Source: Ktedonobacteraceae bacterium (GTDB lineage: Bacteria > Chloroflexota > Ktedonobacteria > Ktedonobacterales > Ktedonobacteraceae). From it: DNA of 64,000 nucleotides. The number at the start of each line of letters is the position of its first letter. Position 1 is the first letter of the stretch. Both the position numbers and the translations under genes were made by a program. The notes below the pieces were generated by a model. It was not told where the DNA came from. It saw only the letters and a list, made by a program, of their open reading frames with translations, and made no database searches. Of this stretch, positions 26,979 through 35,405 are shown in pieces. The stretch is from NCBI GenBank assembly GCA_035653615.1, contig DASRBN010000032.1:103999-167998 (forward strand), in the 5' to 3' direction.

Positions 26979-27053
26979 TGGCTCCTCGAACAGGATTCGA
27001 ACCTGTAACCTACCGGTTAACAGCCGGCCGCTCTACCGTTGAGCTATCGAGGA
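26979..27053 (-). tRNA. tRNA-Asn (GTT anticodon)
   Basis: The acceptor stem TCCTCGA/TCGAGGA closes positions 27053-27047 and 26983-26989. The anticodon loop reads CTGTTAA with anticodon GTT, and the T arm has GGTTCGAATCC. The discriminator base is G, as usual for tRNA-Asn, and CCA is encoded (26981-26979). A promoter and a terminator flank it, so it is transcribed alone. Confidence 0.96.
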
Positions 27054-27084
27054 AGGATCGCCGATTGGCTCATCTCACGCAAGC

Positions 27085-27114
27085 AGTATATCAAGGATGT
27101 GCCGTTTTTGTCAA
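27085..27114 (-). promoter_or_regulatory. Sigma-70-type promoter of the tRNA-Asn gene
   Basis: On the minus strand a perfect -35 TTGACA (27114-27109) is followed by an 18-nt spacer and -10 TATACT (27090-27085), about 30 bp upstream of the mature tRNA 5' end. It also confirms recognisable housekeeping promoters in this genome. Confidence 0.85.
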
Positions 27115-27142
27115 TACCTTTTTCTGGTGATTCCCTTTTCTC

Positions 27143-29086
27143 TCACACATGCATCATGCTGGCCAGCCACAACGCAGCAGCCAGGAAAAAAGCCAGGCTG
27201 ATGACGGCGATGATGGGGTCCAGCAGCGGGGCACTGACAAGGCTGCCGCGCATGCGCAGGCGCTGCAAAATAGTCGGCAAAACCAGGCCGCAGAGGGCCG
27301 CGATTAACAGTGTGAAACCCGCGCTCAGGCCAATGGCCACACCCAGCAGCCAGGAGTGGAAGAGCGCCCAGGTCAGCAAACCCACGATAATGGCGGCCAT
27401 GATGCCACCGAAAGTCCCCAGGCGCAACTCGCGGAAGATACCACGCAAAAAGTCGATTCCATGCGTGGAACGCAATTGCCAGCCCGCAATGCCCAGCGCC
27501 TGCGAACCGACGCTGCCACTGGTCAGCAGCAGCATGGGAACCAGGCAAACCACTCCATTCAGGGCAACAGAAGAGCGCAGCCCCGCTACAAGATGGGTGC
27601 CCTGAATACCTGTCGTGCCGAAAATCTGGTAGAGTACCAGCGCCAGCAGAAAACCGGCAACTACATTCACACCTATCCATGTAGCACGACTCAGAACGGC
27701 CCGCAGCGAAAAATGCTCCTCTTCTTCGAACTCCTCGACGCTGGCACCGGCCATTTCCGAAAAATCCTCCGCCTGTTCCTCGTGAATGACATCGATGACA
27801 TCATCGACGGTCACCAGGCCTACGAGGCGATTGTCGGTATCCACCACGGGAACGCCCAGCAGGTCATATTTGGCAATGACGCGCGCCACTTCTTCCTGAT
27901 CAGTCGTAGTCGTAACTTTGATAATATCCGGATCCATCAGTTCTTTGAGCCGTGTGCCCGGCTCTGCTACGACCAGCTCGCGCAGGGAGACGACGCCGAC
28001 CAGGTGTTGTTCGTCATCGACGATGTACAGGTAATAGATCATCTCCAGGTGTTCGGAGTGTTGCCGCAGGTAGGCCAGCGCCTCTTCAACAGTCAGTTCC
28101 TGTGAGAGCGACAGCACTTCGGTGGTCATGATGCCGCCGGCCGTTTGCGCTCCATAGCGCAGCAATTCGCGGATTTGCCGTGACTCTTCGGCGGGCATCA
28201 GGTTCAAAATCTGCTCGGCCTCCTCGGTCGAAATATCCGCCAGGATATCGGCGGCATCGTCCGGCGCAAGCCTCTCCAACAGTTCAGAGGCGCGCTCTGG
28301 CTCGAGTTCGCTAAGCAGTTCCGACTGCAAAGGCGTCTCGACCTCGTTCAAAGCATCGGCGGCCGTCTCCGTATCCAGTCGCTCAAGCATTGCCTCCGCG
28401 TCCTCAACATCAAGCTGTTCGAGAATATCGGCGATATCGGCTGGATGGAGATCAGACAGCTTGGTATGACTGACACTCAACTGGACACGTGGCACCACGC
28501 CTGGGCTTCCAACGGTGGCCGCTCCGGCGCCTGCCGCGGCCATGGCCGGAGTCAGCTGCCCTGTACCGGCCGTGACCACCTGTATTGGCTCAACATAGTT
28601 CCAGGTTATTGTGCGTTCAGAAAGCTGGATTGGTACAATATTACTCAATACTTCTATGGGCGCAAGCACACCTAAGCGCCGCAGCAGCCCGCTGAAGCTG
28701 ATATCTACACCAACCAGCCGGGCCGTGCCCTTAATTTGCGCCAATTTCAAATCATTGACTTTGACAACGCGAAAACCCTGCGTATCGACAATTTGCTTAT
28801 CTAATAAATCTCTTTTCAGTAATAGCTCGTCTGGCCGCGGTGTATATGACGCTATACGCTGCTGGCTAACAGTGAGATGTATCTGCTCTTCTTCAAGGTT
28901 GTGTACCTGGGACCAGGGAATTATCATCTCATTATTGCTGAGCAGAGAACGCACAATGAGAGCGGTAACCAGGGGAAATGTCTCGTTCAGGGAGACGGAT
29001 ATATCATGCAACGAGCCCAGACGCCGCCCCTCGATATCATAAACGCTCCGGCGTAAAAGTGTGCTTAAAAAAATCAATGGTATCAC
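27143..29086 (-). CDS. mgtE: MgtE-type magnesium transporter with N-terminal PRC-barrel
   Basis: This 647-residue protein adds an N-terminal region with PRC-barrel-like repeats (about 10-170) to the usual MgtE layout of N domain (about 210-330), paired CBS domains (about 330-460) and five C-terminal membrane helices. The pore helix region includes SGSVGSQALGIAG, matching the GNxGxQ-type signature of MgtE. CBS domains sense cytoplasmic Mg2+ and gate the channel. The extra N-terminal region is a known variation in Chloroflexi and Actinobacteria but its job is unclear. No M-box riboswitch is recognised; the upstream region has DnaA boxes. Confidence 0.92.
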   Translation of the reverse strand: MIPLIFLSTLLRRSVYDIEGRRLGSLHDISVSLNETFPLVTALIVRSLLSNNEMIIPWSQVHNLEEEQIHLTVSQQRIASYTPRPDELLLKRDLLDKQIVDTQGFRVVKVNDLKLAQIKGTARLVGVDISFSGLLRRLGVLAPIEVLSNIVPIQLSERTITWNYVEPIQVVTAGTGQLTPAMAAAGAGAATVGSPGVVPRVQLSVSHTKLSDLHPADIADILEQLDVEDAEAMLERLDTETAADALNEVETPLQSELLSELEPERASELLERLAPDDAADILADISTEEAEQILNLMPAEESRQIRELLRYGAQTAGGIMTTEVLSLSQELTVEEALAYLRQHSEHLEMIYYLYIVDDEQHLVGVVSLRELVVAEPGTRLKELMDPDIIKVTTTTDQEEVARVIAKYDLLGVPVVDTDNRLVGLVTVDDVIDVIHEEQAEDFSEMAGASVEEFEEEEHFSLRAVLSRATWIGVNVVAGFLLALVLYQIFGTTGIQGTHLVAGLRSSVALNGVVCLVPMLLLTSGSVGSQALGIAGWQLRSTHGIDFLRGIFRELRLGTFGGIMAAIIVGLLTWALFHSWLLGVAIGLSAGFTLLIAALCGLVLPTILQRLRMRGSLVSAPLLDPIIAVISLAFFLAAALWLASMMHV

Positions 29087-29152
29087 CGTCCTTTCTCACA
29101 AAGGTATAGGATATCCTGATGCAGTCTCCAGATGAAACTTTACAGCTTAAAC

Positions 29153-29182
29153 TTATCCACATCTCTGTGGATAAGTGGATAA
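29153..29182. promoter_or_regulatory. Cluster of DnaA boxes upstream of mgtE
   Basis: TTATCCACA at 29153-29161 and its complement TGTGGATAA at 29166-29174 are perfect consensus DnaA boxes facing each other with a 4-nt gap, and a partial third box TGGATAA follows at 29176-29182. No dnaA, dnaN or AT-rich unwinding region is nearby, so this is not an origin by context. It could link mgtE to DnaA or simply be a hairpin. Confidence 0.6.
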
Positions 29183-29316
29183 GCGTTTCAATCTTGTAAC
29201 GACCGTAACAATACAAAGACTTTCGCAAGGGAATACAATCTAAATCCTGCGTAACTGCTGTAGCGGCGGATTATGCATTCCATGCAAAATGCGTTGATTG
29301 TACAATATGGGGGACT

Positions 29317-29374
29317 GCTGTATGGATGTCTTTGCAGACATCGAGTAGGGTACTCGCGAGAGTACCACTACAGC
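29317..29374 (+). other. Three-way-junction RNA-like intergenic element
   Basis: GCTGTA (29317-29322) pairs with TACAGC (29369-29374). Inside are two perfect hairpins, GATGTCT/AGACATC with loop TTGC (29325-29342) and GGTACTC/GAGTACC with loop GCGA (29349-29366). Further hairpins follow, such as TGTATTGC/GCAATACA (29419-29447). No riboswitch or ribozyme class known to me matches, and orientation is uncertain. The surrounding gap 29183-29535 holds no gene. This is a candidate structured RNA, not a call. Confidence 0.4.
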
Positions 29375-29535
29375 TGGCCAGGGGGGAAAGCTCTTCAGCC
29401 AACTATAAAGGCTAGCATTGTATTGCCACAATTCACGATGCAATACAGACTCATTGAGAAAGGAAAAGGTGGGAAAACACCGGGGCAGATGAAGACTCGA
29501 TCAAAACGCACTACAAAGACGAGCGATGCGTTTGC

Positions 29536-29628
29536 TTATCCTGCTACCATACCCAATGAGGCGAAGAACATTCCCAAAAGCAGGCACGCGAAAACCACAG
29601 GCCTACTATGACTGGGGCCAGCGTCCAT
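29536..29628 (-). CDS. 30-residue single-pass membrane peptide
   Basis: A short ORF too small for ordinary gene finding. An ideal AGGAGG (29642-29637) stands 8 bp before the ATG at 29628. The peptide starts MDAGPSHSRP and continues as a hydrophobic helix of about 18 residues (VVFACLLLGMFFASLGMVAG). A basic/polar N-terminus with a single hydrophobic helix suggests a small integral membrane protein. Neighbours are mgtE on one side and accB on the other, with about 200 bp to each. Function is unknown; evidence is the ribosome site and the hydrophobic design only. Confidence 0.6.
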   Translation of the reverse strand: MDAGPSHSRPVVFACLLLGMFFASLGMVAG

Positions 29629-29830
29629 GTCCCTCACCTCCTTTGCCCGAACCAGTTGATGAACTGTACCAGTGGACGACGTTCACATGACGTCGAAAAA
29701 ACTCTTGAAACCTCTGCTGGTGCGCCATCATTACTGTGGGTAGAACAAGAAAACTTCATCTCTGTAGAGAGTATAGCACGCGGGAGTGCATTTGGGCAAG
29801 GGTGATAGTGTATGTAGGACAATTTACTCA

Positions 29831-30310
29831 CTACACCGGTTCGACGCGAATCAGCGTATCCCCTTTCTGCACCACATCCCCATTGTTTGCCACTAAGGCG
29901 ACGACGCGCCCTGATACTTCGGCCTGAATTTCGTTGAACACTTTCATCGCTTCAATAAGTGCGACGACCTGGCCGGCGTGTACGATATCCCCGGGAGAGA
30001 CAAAAGGGGGCATTGTAGGTGAAGGGGAAGAGTAATAGACGCCGGTGAGCGGCGCGACGATGGGAATACTATGATCTTCTTTTTTTGGCTTCACCGGCTT
30101 TACCGTAATGGCAGGGGATTGCGCAACGCTATTGTTAAAGCCTGTTTGTTCAGCAGGCATGGAGACCATCATCATATCCGGTCGCCGCCGGATAATGATC
30201 TCGGTGCCTGCTTCAGTTAATTCCAGTTCGCCAATGGTGGTGCCTTCGAGCAGCGTTACCAGCTCTTCGACACGCTTCATCCACGGCTCTTCATGCTCAC
30301 GTGTTCCCAT
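29831..30310 (-). CDS. accB: Acetyl-CoA carboxylase biotin carboxyl carrier protein
   Basis: The 159-residue BCCP carries biotin for acetyl-CoA carboxylase. The C-terminal biotinyl domain has the attachment site EAMKVFNEI with Lys123, where E. coli has EAMKMMNQI. The N-terminal about 40 residues form a helical segment and a Pro/Lys-rich linker of about 30 residues follows. It is the last gene of a minus-strand accC-fabF-accB set. The gap to fabF is 76 bp, so co-transcription is likely but not certain. Genes for the carboxyltransferase subunits are not in the window. Confidence 0.92.
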   Translation of the reverse strand: MGTREHEEPWMKRVEELVTLLEGTTIGELELTEAGTEIIIRRRPDMMMVSMPAEQTGFNNSVAQSPAITVKPVKPKKEDHSIPIVAPLTGVYYSSPSPTMPPFVSPGDIVHAGQVVALIEAMKVFNEIQAEVSGRVVALVANNGDVVQKGDTLIRVEPV

Positions 30311-30386
30311 CTTATCTTACTCGCATATTTTGATGTGGGGAGGGACGACCACAAGGGTCCCCTCCCTCCTCGAAGCCCACCCTCGC

Positions 30387-31625
30387 CTACGGTTCGTAGC
30401 GTTTAAAAATCAGGCATGCATTATGGCCACCGAAGCCCATAGAGTTGGACATGGCTACGTTTACGGTAGCCTGGCGCGCCTCGTTTGGCACATAGTCGAG
30501 ATCGCACTCAGGATCGGGGTGGTGCAGGTTGATAGTCGGCGGAATAACGCCCGTCAGGATGGCCATGATAGAGATGACGGCCTCGACTGCCCCTGCCGCT
30601 CCCAGCGTATGGCCCAGCATCGATTTGGTTGAACTGATAGCCATGTGATAGGCGTGCTCACCGAAGCAGGTTTTGATGGCCTGCGTCTCCGTCCGGTCAT
30701 TGTACTGGGTTGAGGTGCCATGCGCATTGATGTAGTCAACCTGCTCGGGACGCAGGTTCGCTTTTTGCAGGGCGCGGCGCATGGCTCGTACCAGGCCTTC
30801 ACCTTCAGGCGCAGGCTCGGTCACGTGATAGGCATCGCCGGTAGAAGCATAACCTACCATTTCTGCGAGAATATGCGCTCCACGCGCCTTCGCGAATTCC
30901 AGGTCTTCCAGGATCAGCATGCCGGAGCCTTCGCCCATCACAAAGCCGTCGCGAGTGGCGTCGAAAGGACGGCTGGCTCCCTGCGGGTCGTCATTGCGTC
31001 GCGAGAGCGCGTGCATATTATCGAAAGCGGCCATGGCTATCGGTGTAATGCCTCTTTCAGACCCGCCCGCGATCATGGCTTTGGCATCGCCACGGCGAAT
31101 GGTTTCCCAGGCTTCGCCTACCGTATTGGCGCTGGTCGCGCAGGCGGATACAGCAGCCCAGTTCGGCCCTTTCGCGCCCGTCATAATGGAGACAAGCCCC
31201 GGCGCTCCATCGATGATCATCATATTGATGAAGAATGGGCTGATGCGGTCAGGTCCTCGATCAAAAAGGACTTTGAACTGGTCATGCAGCGTGACCAGCC
31301 CGCCAATGCCACTGCCGATGTACACGCCGATGTCGTTGGCATTCTCTTCGGTGATCTGCAAGCCCGCCTGGGCAAGCGCCTGCTTAGAGGTTGCGATAGC
31401 GATATGCTCATAGGGGTCGCTGCGGCGAATTTCTTTGCGGTCCATATAGAGGGATGGATCAAAGTCCTTGATCTGCGCACCGAAATGAATACGAAACTGG
31501 CTCGTATCATATCCGGTGATCTCGGCCACGCCGGATTTGCCCTGGCAAAGCGCTTCCCAGCTCGAAGCCAGGTCGTTTCCAACCGAGGTGACTAAGCCGA
31601 GACCCGTCACAACTACTCGAGACAT
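30387..31625 (-). CDS. fabF: 3-oxoacyl-ACP synthase II
   Basis: This 412-residue condensing enzyme elongates acyl-ACP with malonyl-ACP in fatty acid synthesis. The active-site Cys162 is in VSACATSAN, and the two histidines are in INAHGTSTQ (about 302) and MLGHTLGAAG (about 339), the Cys-His-His triad of KASII. The family normally has 410-415 residues, matching this. Its position between accC and accB puts malonyl-CoA formation and elongation on one transcript. The ATG at 31625 is preceded by a purine-rich GAGGGAGG. Confidence 0.95.
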   Translation of the reverse strand: MSRVVVTGLGLVTSVGNDLASSWEALCQGKSGVAEITGYDTSQFRIHFGAQIKDFDPSLYMDRKEIRRSDPYEHIAIATSKQALAQAGLQITEENANDIGVYIGSGIGGLVTLHDQFKVLFDRGPDRISPFFINMMIIDGAPGLVSIMTGAKGPNWAAVSACATSANTVGEAWETIRRGDAKAMIAGGSERGITPIAMAAFDNMHALSRRNDDPQGASRPFDATRDGFVMGEGSGMLILEDLEFAKARGAHILAEMVGYASTGDAYHVTEPAPEGEGLVRAMRRALQKANLRPEQVDYINAHGTSTQYNDRTETQAIKTCFGEHAYHMAISSTKSMLGHTLGAAGAVEAVISIMAILTGVIPPTINLHHPDPECDLDYVPNEARQATVNVAMSNSMGFGGHNACLIFKRYEP

Positions 31626-31671
31626 AGTGTTTTCCTCCCTCTGATAAAATGGCGCACTGCAAACGCCCCAA

Positions 31672-33027
31672 CTACTCTTTTATTCCTAATGATGCGGCCT
31701 CTTCTTGTAAGAAACGAGTATAGGTTTCTCCACGAATGAAGCCTTCGTGACGCAACAAACGCTTGTGAAACGGAATGGTCGTTGTGATGCCCTCGATAAT
31801 ATACTCGTCGAGCGCGCGCTGCATGCGAGCAATGGCTGCTTCACGCGTTTCGGCCCACACGATCAACTTTGCCAGCAGCGAGTCATAATGCGGCGGAACG
31901 CTGTAGCCCGCGTAGAGATGGCTATCGACCCGCACCCCTGGCCCGCCGGGCGGCAAATACTTTTCTATGATGCCGGTTTGTGGCCGGAAATCGTGTTCCG
32001 CATCCTCTGCCGTGATGCGACATTCAATGGCATGGCCACGCAGGTGTATGTCTTCCTGCTCAAGCTGGAGTGGCATTCCGGCGGCAATGCGAATCTGCTC
32101 TTTGACCAGGTCGGTACTCGTCACCATCTCGGTTACAGGATGCTCTACCTGCAGGCGCGTATTCATCTCCATGAAATAATAGCGGTCCTGCTCATCCATC
32201 AGAAATTCGAGCGTTCCGGCATTGCGGTAGCCGATTTGCTCGACGGCGCGGATGGCCTTCGTGCCTATTTCCTCGCGTAGTTCCGGCGAGAGCAACGGGC
32301 TGGGAGACTCTTCGAGTACCTTCTGGTGACGCCTCTGACACGAACAGTTGCGCTCACCCAGGTAGACGCCGTGTCCAAAATTGTCGACCAGCACCTGAAT
32401 CTCGATATGCCGCGCCCGTGCAAGATAGCGCTCAAGATAGAGGCCATCATCGCGAAAGGCCTCGCGCACCTCGTTCTGCGCTGTCGTGAAGACGCGCTCA
32501 AACTCGTCCGGGCGTTTCACCAGGCGGATGCCGCGTCCGCCGCCGCCGGCTGCTGCTTTGAGCATCAAAGGAAAACCGATTTCCTTTGCCGCTTCCAGGC
32601 CTTCAGCAAGGGTACGCAGCACAGGCGTCCCCGGCAGCATTGGCAAGCCCAGCTCGGCCATTGCCTCACGCGCCGATACTTTATCGCCCATCAGCGCCAT
32701 AACCGAGGCGGAAGGGCCGATGAACGTGATATGCGCATCCGCGCAGATTTGGGCAAAGCTGGTATTCTCCGAAAGAAAGCCATACCCGGGATGAATGGCA
32801 TCCGCGCCGGTTATCATGGCCGCGCTGATGATATTGGGAATGTTCAGGTAACTCTTGCCACTGGCACCTGGCCCGATACAGATATGCTCGTCCGCCATCA
32901 ATACAGGCAAGGAATCGCGATCAGCTTCAGAGTGGGCAATCACGCAGGGAATACCCATTTCGCGACATGCTCGTATGACGCGCAGCGCTATTTCGCCCCG
33001 GTTGGCGATCAAAATTTTACGAAACAT
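31672..33027 (-). CDS. accC: Acetyl-CoA carboxylase biotin carboxylase subunit
   Basis: The product (about 451 residues) carboxylates biotin on AccB using ATP and bicarbonate. It starts MFRKILIANRGEIALRVIRA, the standard AccC N-terminus. The ATP-grasp domain has KAAAGGGGRGIR, YLERYL...HIEIQVL, EMNTRLQVEHPVTEM, all diagnostic. The start is the ATG at 33027; an ORF extension to 33117 lacks homology. First gene of the accC-fabF-accB set. A perfect 39-bp palindrome lies about 120 bp upstream. Confidence 0.95.
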   Translation of the reverse strand: MFRKILIANRGEIALRVIRACREMGIPCVIAHSEADRDSLPVLMADEHICIGPGASGKSYLNIPNIISAAMITGADAIHPGYGFLSENTSFAQICADAHITFIGPSASVMALMGDKVSAREAMAELGLPMLPGTPVLRTLAEGLEAAKEIGFPLMLKAAAGGGGRGIRLVKRPDEFERVFTTAQNEVREAFRDDGLYLERYLARARHIEIQVLVDNFGHGVYLGERNCSCQRRHQKVLEESPSPLLSPELREEIGTKAIRAVEQIGYRNAGTLEFLMDEQDRYYFMEMNTRLQVEHPVTEMVTSTDLVKEQIRIAAGMPLQLEQEDIHLRGHAIECRITAEDAEHDFRPQTGIIEKYLPPGGPGVRVDSHLYAGYSVPPHYDSLLAKLIVWAETREAAIARMQRALDEYIIEGITTTIPFHKRLLRHEGFIRGETYTRFLQEEAASLGIKE

Positions 33028-33143
33028 AGATGATTGTGGGTTCCACAAAGCTCCTCTGCAAGATACTCCCATCAAGAGATGGGAAGTGTATGCTATTATA
33101 CCATGAGAACGCGACAAGGGGCTAGATGCTTTGCCGCCCCGAT

Positions 33144-33224
33144 GGAGATTCTTCGCTGCCCTCAGAATGACACGATGAAGGAGCCTCCTTCATCGTGTCA
33201 TTCTGAGGGCAGCGAAGAATCTCC
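33144..33224. repeat. Perfect 39-bp-arm palindrome with 3-nt loop (family-1 variant)
   Basis: The left arm (33144-33182) and right arm (33186-33224) are exact complements with loop GCC. The outer half is the family-1 motif with GCCCTC in place of GCGCTC; the inner part CACGATGAAGGA is new. Such a hairpin in RNA would be very stable. It marks the left boundary of the AT-rich region. Confidence 0.9.
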
Positions 33225-33965
33225 TGGAAAGAATAACTCTCCCTGGTTCCAATCTTCTTTTAGTACTTATGTTCGCCTTTCATTCTCAAGAATTGGAGAA
33301 AGTTTAAAGGGTTCCAGCTCTTGTTTTCATATCGATCAAGCTAATACATCCAACGTATGAAAAGAGCGAGGAAAGCAAGAGGAGGCTCATGGGAAGCCCG
33401 TTCTGTCAAAAAGGAGAGGAAGCGTTTAGCGTGGTGTGGGAAGAAGTGGGGAAAACGCTATCCGCTTCCTTAATTAACACGAAAAACTCAGTAGAAAAGT
33501 GACAGGAAAACTGTGGAATTTTTTAATGCCCGCGAACTGCTTGTGGATGAATGGGCAGGCCAACCGAATAGCGTGCTGCGAAAAAAACAACCAGGGAGAT
33601 AGAGAAGAATTGGAATAATGTCAAGTCAGAGATGAATAGTCAAAAGTAGTTGAGCATCAAAATATCATGAATTTGAACAAAGTTTCTATTACAACTGAAC
33701 ATCGTAGTAGCAACAAGCATTCGCTCAATCGAATTTTATAAAATTTAATTGTTTACGTCTTAGTATCAAGAGAGAAAGTTAAGATAGTACTCTGACTGCT
33801 TCTTTATTAGGAATATTTGGTTGAAGAGTTTTCTTTATTTTCTCGAAGTAAGTATAATTCAATTGTATTTTATGAAGTTCCAGGATATAATGCAAATAAA
33901 GCTCAGCATATCACTCAGGATGAGCTTTACTTGCATTGTATACCGCTGAAAAAAGGAGAATCATA
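33225..33965. other. AT-rich noncoding region upstream of the IMPase-like gene
   Basis: About 740 bp with no convincing gene. Composition becomes clearly AT-richer from about 33,480 on, in contrast with accC. A short ORF starting at 33390 after an AGGAGG is not supported. Nothing else is recognised apart from the Shine-Dalgarno AAAGGAG (33952-33958) of the next gene. Confidence 0.5.
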
Positions 33966-34769
33966 TTGGCTAAAGTAGCGACCTTAAATGACCTTGCAAT
34001 GGATGTAGCCATCGATGCTGCGAAATCGGCCGGCGAAATCCTTCTGAAGCACTACAGGGAGGGCATGTATAGAACGGCATGGAAACAGGATACTTCGTTG
34101 CAGACAACAGCTGACCTCGAGTCGGAAAAAGAAATCATAGATAAAATCCTTAGTAGATTCCCGGGTCATAGCATAGAGAGCGAAGAGCGGGGCCCGGTGT
34201 CCACATCGTCTTCGTATAAGTGGCTCATAGACCCGCTTGATGGGACAGAAAACTTTGTTCTCGGCATTCCCTATTTCTCATCTAGTATTGCCCTGTGTGA
34301 GGAGGGCAAACCGATAATTGCTGTGGTTTATAACCCGGTATCCGATGATCTTTACACCGCTAAAGAAGGTGATGGAGCCTTTCTTAACGGAAGACGGATA
34401 TATGTTTCTAATGAAGTTGAGTTGAAACGTGCCAGGGCGTGTTTCATTCCAGATTTTGCGACCAAACGAATGCGACAGACAGCCTGCCTGCGAGACAAGC
34501 TTTACTACGAGTGCAGAAGAGTGTTGGATACCTGGTCTCCCGCTCTCGATTGGTGCCTGGTTGCAAATGGGAAAGCTGATTTCGTTGTAAGCGTAGCCGG
34601 AAATCCCTTACATCCAGATGCAGGGACTTTAATACTTGAAGAAGCTGGAGGGAAGATAACAGACTTCGAAAATCGTACATTCGAATACAAGAATACGGGA
34701 TGTATTGTTGGAAGTAATTCGTTGCTGCACGACCAATTATTGCAATTGGTAAGTGAGCATTACACGTAA
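33966..34769 (+). CDS. Inositol monophosphatase-superfamily phosphatase
   Basis: The 267-residue product has the IMPase signatures: the metal-binding glutamates in ESEERG, motif A DPLDGTENF (family form DPxDGTxNF), and motif B HPDAGTLILEEAGG (family form WDxAAGxLIxEAGG, here lacking the Trp). The fold hydrolyses phosphomonoesters of inositol, histidinol phosphate, fructose-1,6-bisphosphate or PAP. The substrate is not assigned. The start is TTG at 33966, seven bases after AAGGAG; an upstream TTG at 33936 lacks a site. It opens an AT-rich three-gene set. Confidence 0.85.
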   Translation: MAKVATLNDLAMDVAIDAAKSAGEILLKHYREGMYRTAWKQDTSLQTTADLESEKEIIDKILSRFPGHSIESEERGPVSTSSSYKWLIDPLDGTENFVLGIPYFSSSIALCEEGKPIIAVVYNPVSDDLYTAKEGDGAFLNGRRIYVSNEVELKRARACFIPDFATKRMRQTACLRDKLYYECRRVLDTWSPALDWCLVANGKADFVVSVAGNPLHPDAGTLILEEAGGKITDFENRTFEYKNTGCIVGSNSLLHDQLLQLVSEHYT

Positions 34770-34777
34770 AGGATTAC

Positions 34778-35377
34778 ATGCATATGATCGTGACTAGAGG
34801 AATCTTGCCTGGAATAACGTTGTTGGATGCTGTAGAAGCAGTAGTATCAGCTATCGATGCTCGGAACTGTTCTTTTGGTCACAGTATACGTGTCGCTTCC
34901 TATGCAGTACAAATTGCGGAGGCTGCTGGCTGGCAACAACAAATGTTGGAACAAATACAGCTTGGAGCCCTCCTACACGATATCGGGCAGATTTATTGGC
35001 CTGATACGATCATAGAAAAGCAAGGGGTTTCTCTTACTGAAGAGGAGCGAGAAATCATTGAGTCTCATACGCTAAAAGGTGTTGAACTCATAAAGGGCTG
35101 GCCTTCTCTTAGTTTTGTTGAACCTTATATCCTTTATCATCAAGAATGGATCGATGGTAGCGGCTACCCATTCGGACTGAAAGGAGACGCATTGCCTGAC
35201 GAAGTACAGGTAGTTTCACTCGCCGATGTATATGAGGCCCTGAGCCATCCAAGAAAGTACAAGGAACGCTTAGGATTCTCTTCCGACAAAGCTGTGGAAA
35301 TTATGACCGAGATGAAAGGTAGACGTTGGAAATGCGAGCTATTTGACGTGTTTGTCCATGTTGCCAGAGACTGGTAA
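34778..35377 (+). CDS. HD-GYP-like phosphohydrolase (variant metal site)
   Basis: The 199-residue product contains most of the HD-GYP pattern: GHSIRVASYAVQIA, LLHDIGQIYWPDTII, IIESHTLKGVELI, DGSGYPFGLKG with Gly-Tyr-Pro, and LADVYEAL. Two key positions differ: HDIGK reads HDIGQ, and HHE before DGSGYP reads YHQ. HD-GYP enzymes hydrolyse cyclic di-GMP or related cyclic dinucleotides. Whether this variant is active is open. It starts 8 bp after the IMPase stop with AAAGGA 4 bp upstream; an ATG at 34784 is also possible. Followed 28 bp later by a membrane protein. Confidence 0.75.
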   Translation: MHMIVTRGILPGITLLDAVEAVVSAIDARNCSFGHSIRVASYAVQIAEAAGWQQQMLEQIQLGALLHDIGQIYWPDTIIEKQGVSLTEEEREIIESHTLKGVELIKGWPSLSFVEPYILYHQEWIDGSGYPFGLKGDALPDEVQVVSLADVYEALSHPRKYKERLGFSSDKAVEIMTEMKGRRWKCELFDVFVHVARDW

Positions 35378-35405
35378 TAGTGCTTAAAAAGACAAGACCA
35401 ATACA

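Noticed and set aside
27356..28105. 249-codon plus-strand frame opposite mgtE
   Set aside because: It is a shadow of the MgtE CBS and membrane region.
29153..29182. Replication origin
   Set aside because: Two to three DnaA boxes only, with no dnaA, dnaN or AT-rich unwinding region nearby.
29087..29240. M-box (Mg2+) riboswitch upstream of mgtE
   Set aside because: I could not find the conserved M-box core sequences; only the DnaA-box hairpin is visible.
29273..29611. 112-codon plus-strand frame in the mgtE-accB gap
   Set aside because: It overlaps strong palindromic structure and lacks a Shine-Dalgarno; composition is not protein-like.
29299..29620. tmRNA, 6S RNA or RNase P RNA
   Set aside because: The expected conserved sequences (tag reading frame, tRNA-like ends, RNase P core) were not found.
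33390..33473. Short Cys-containing ORF after AGGAGG
   Set aside because: Fewer than 40 codons, spacing of the ribosome site is too short, and composition is not protein-like; no second line of support.
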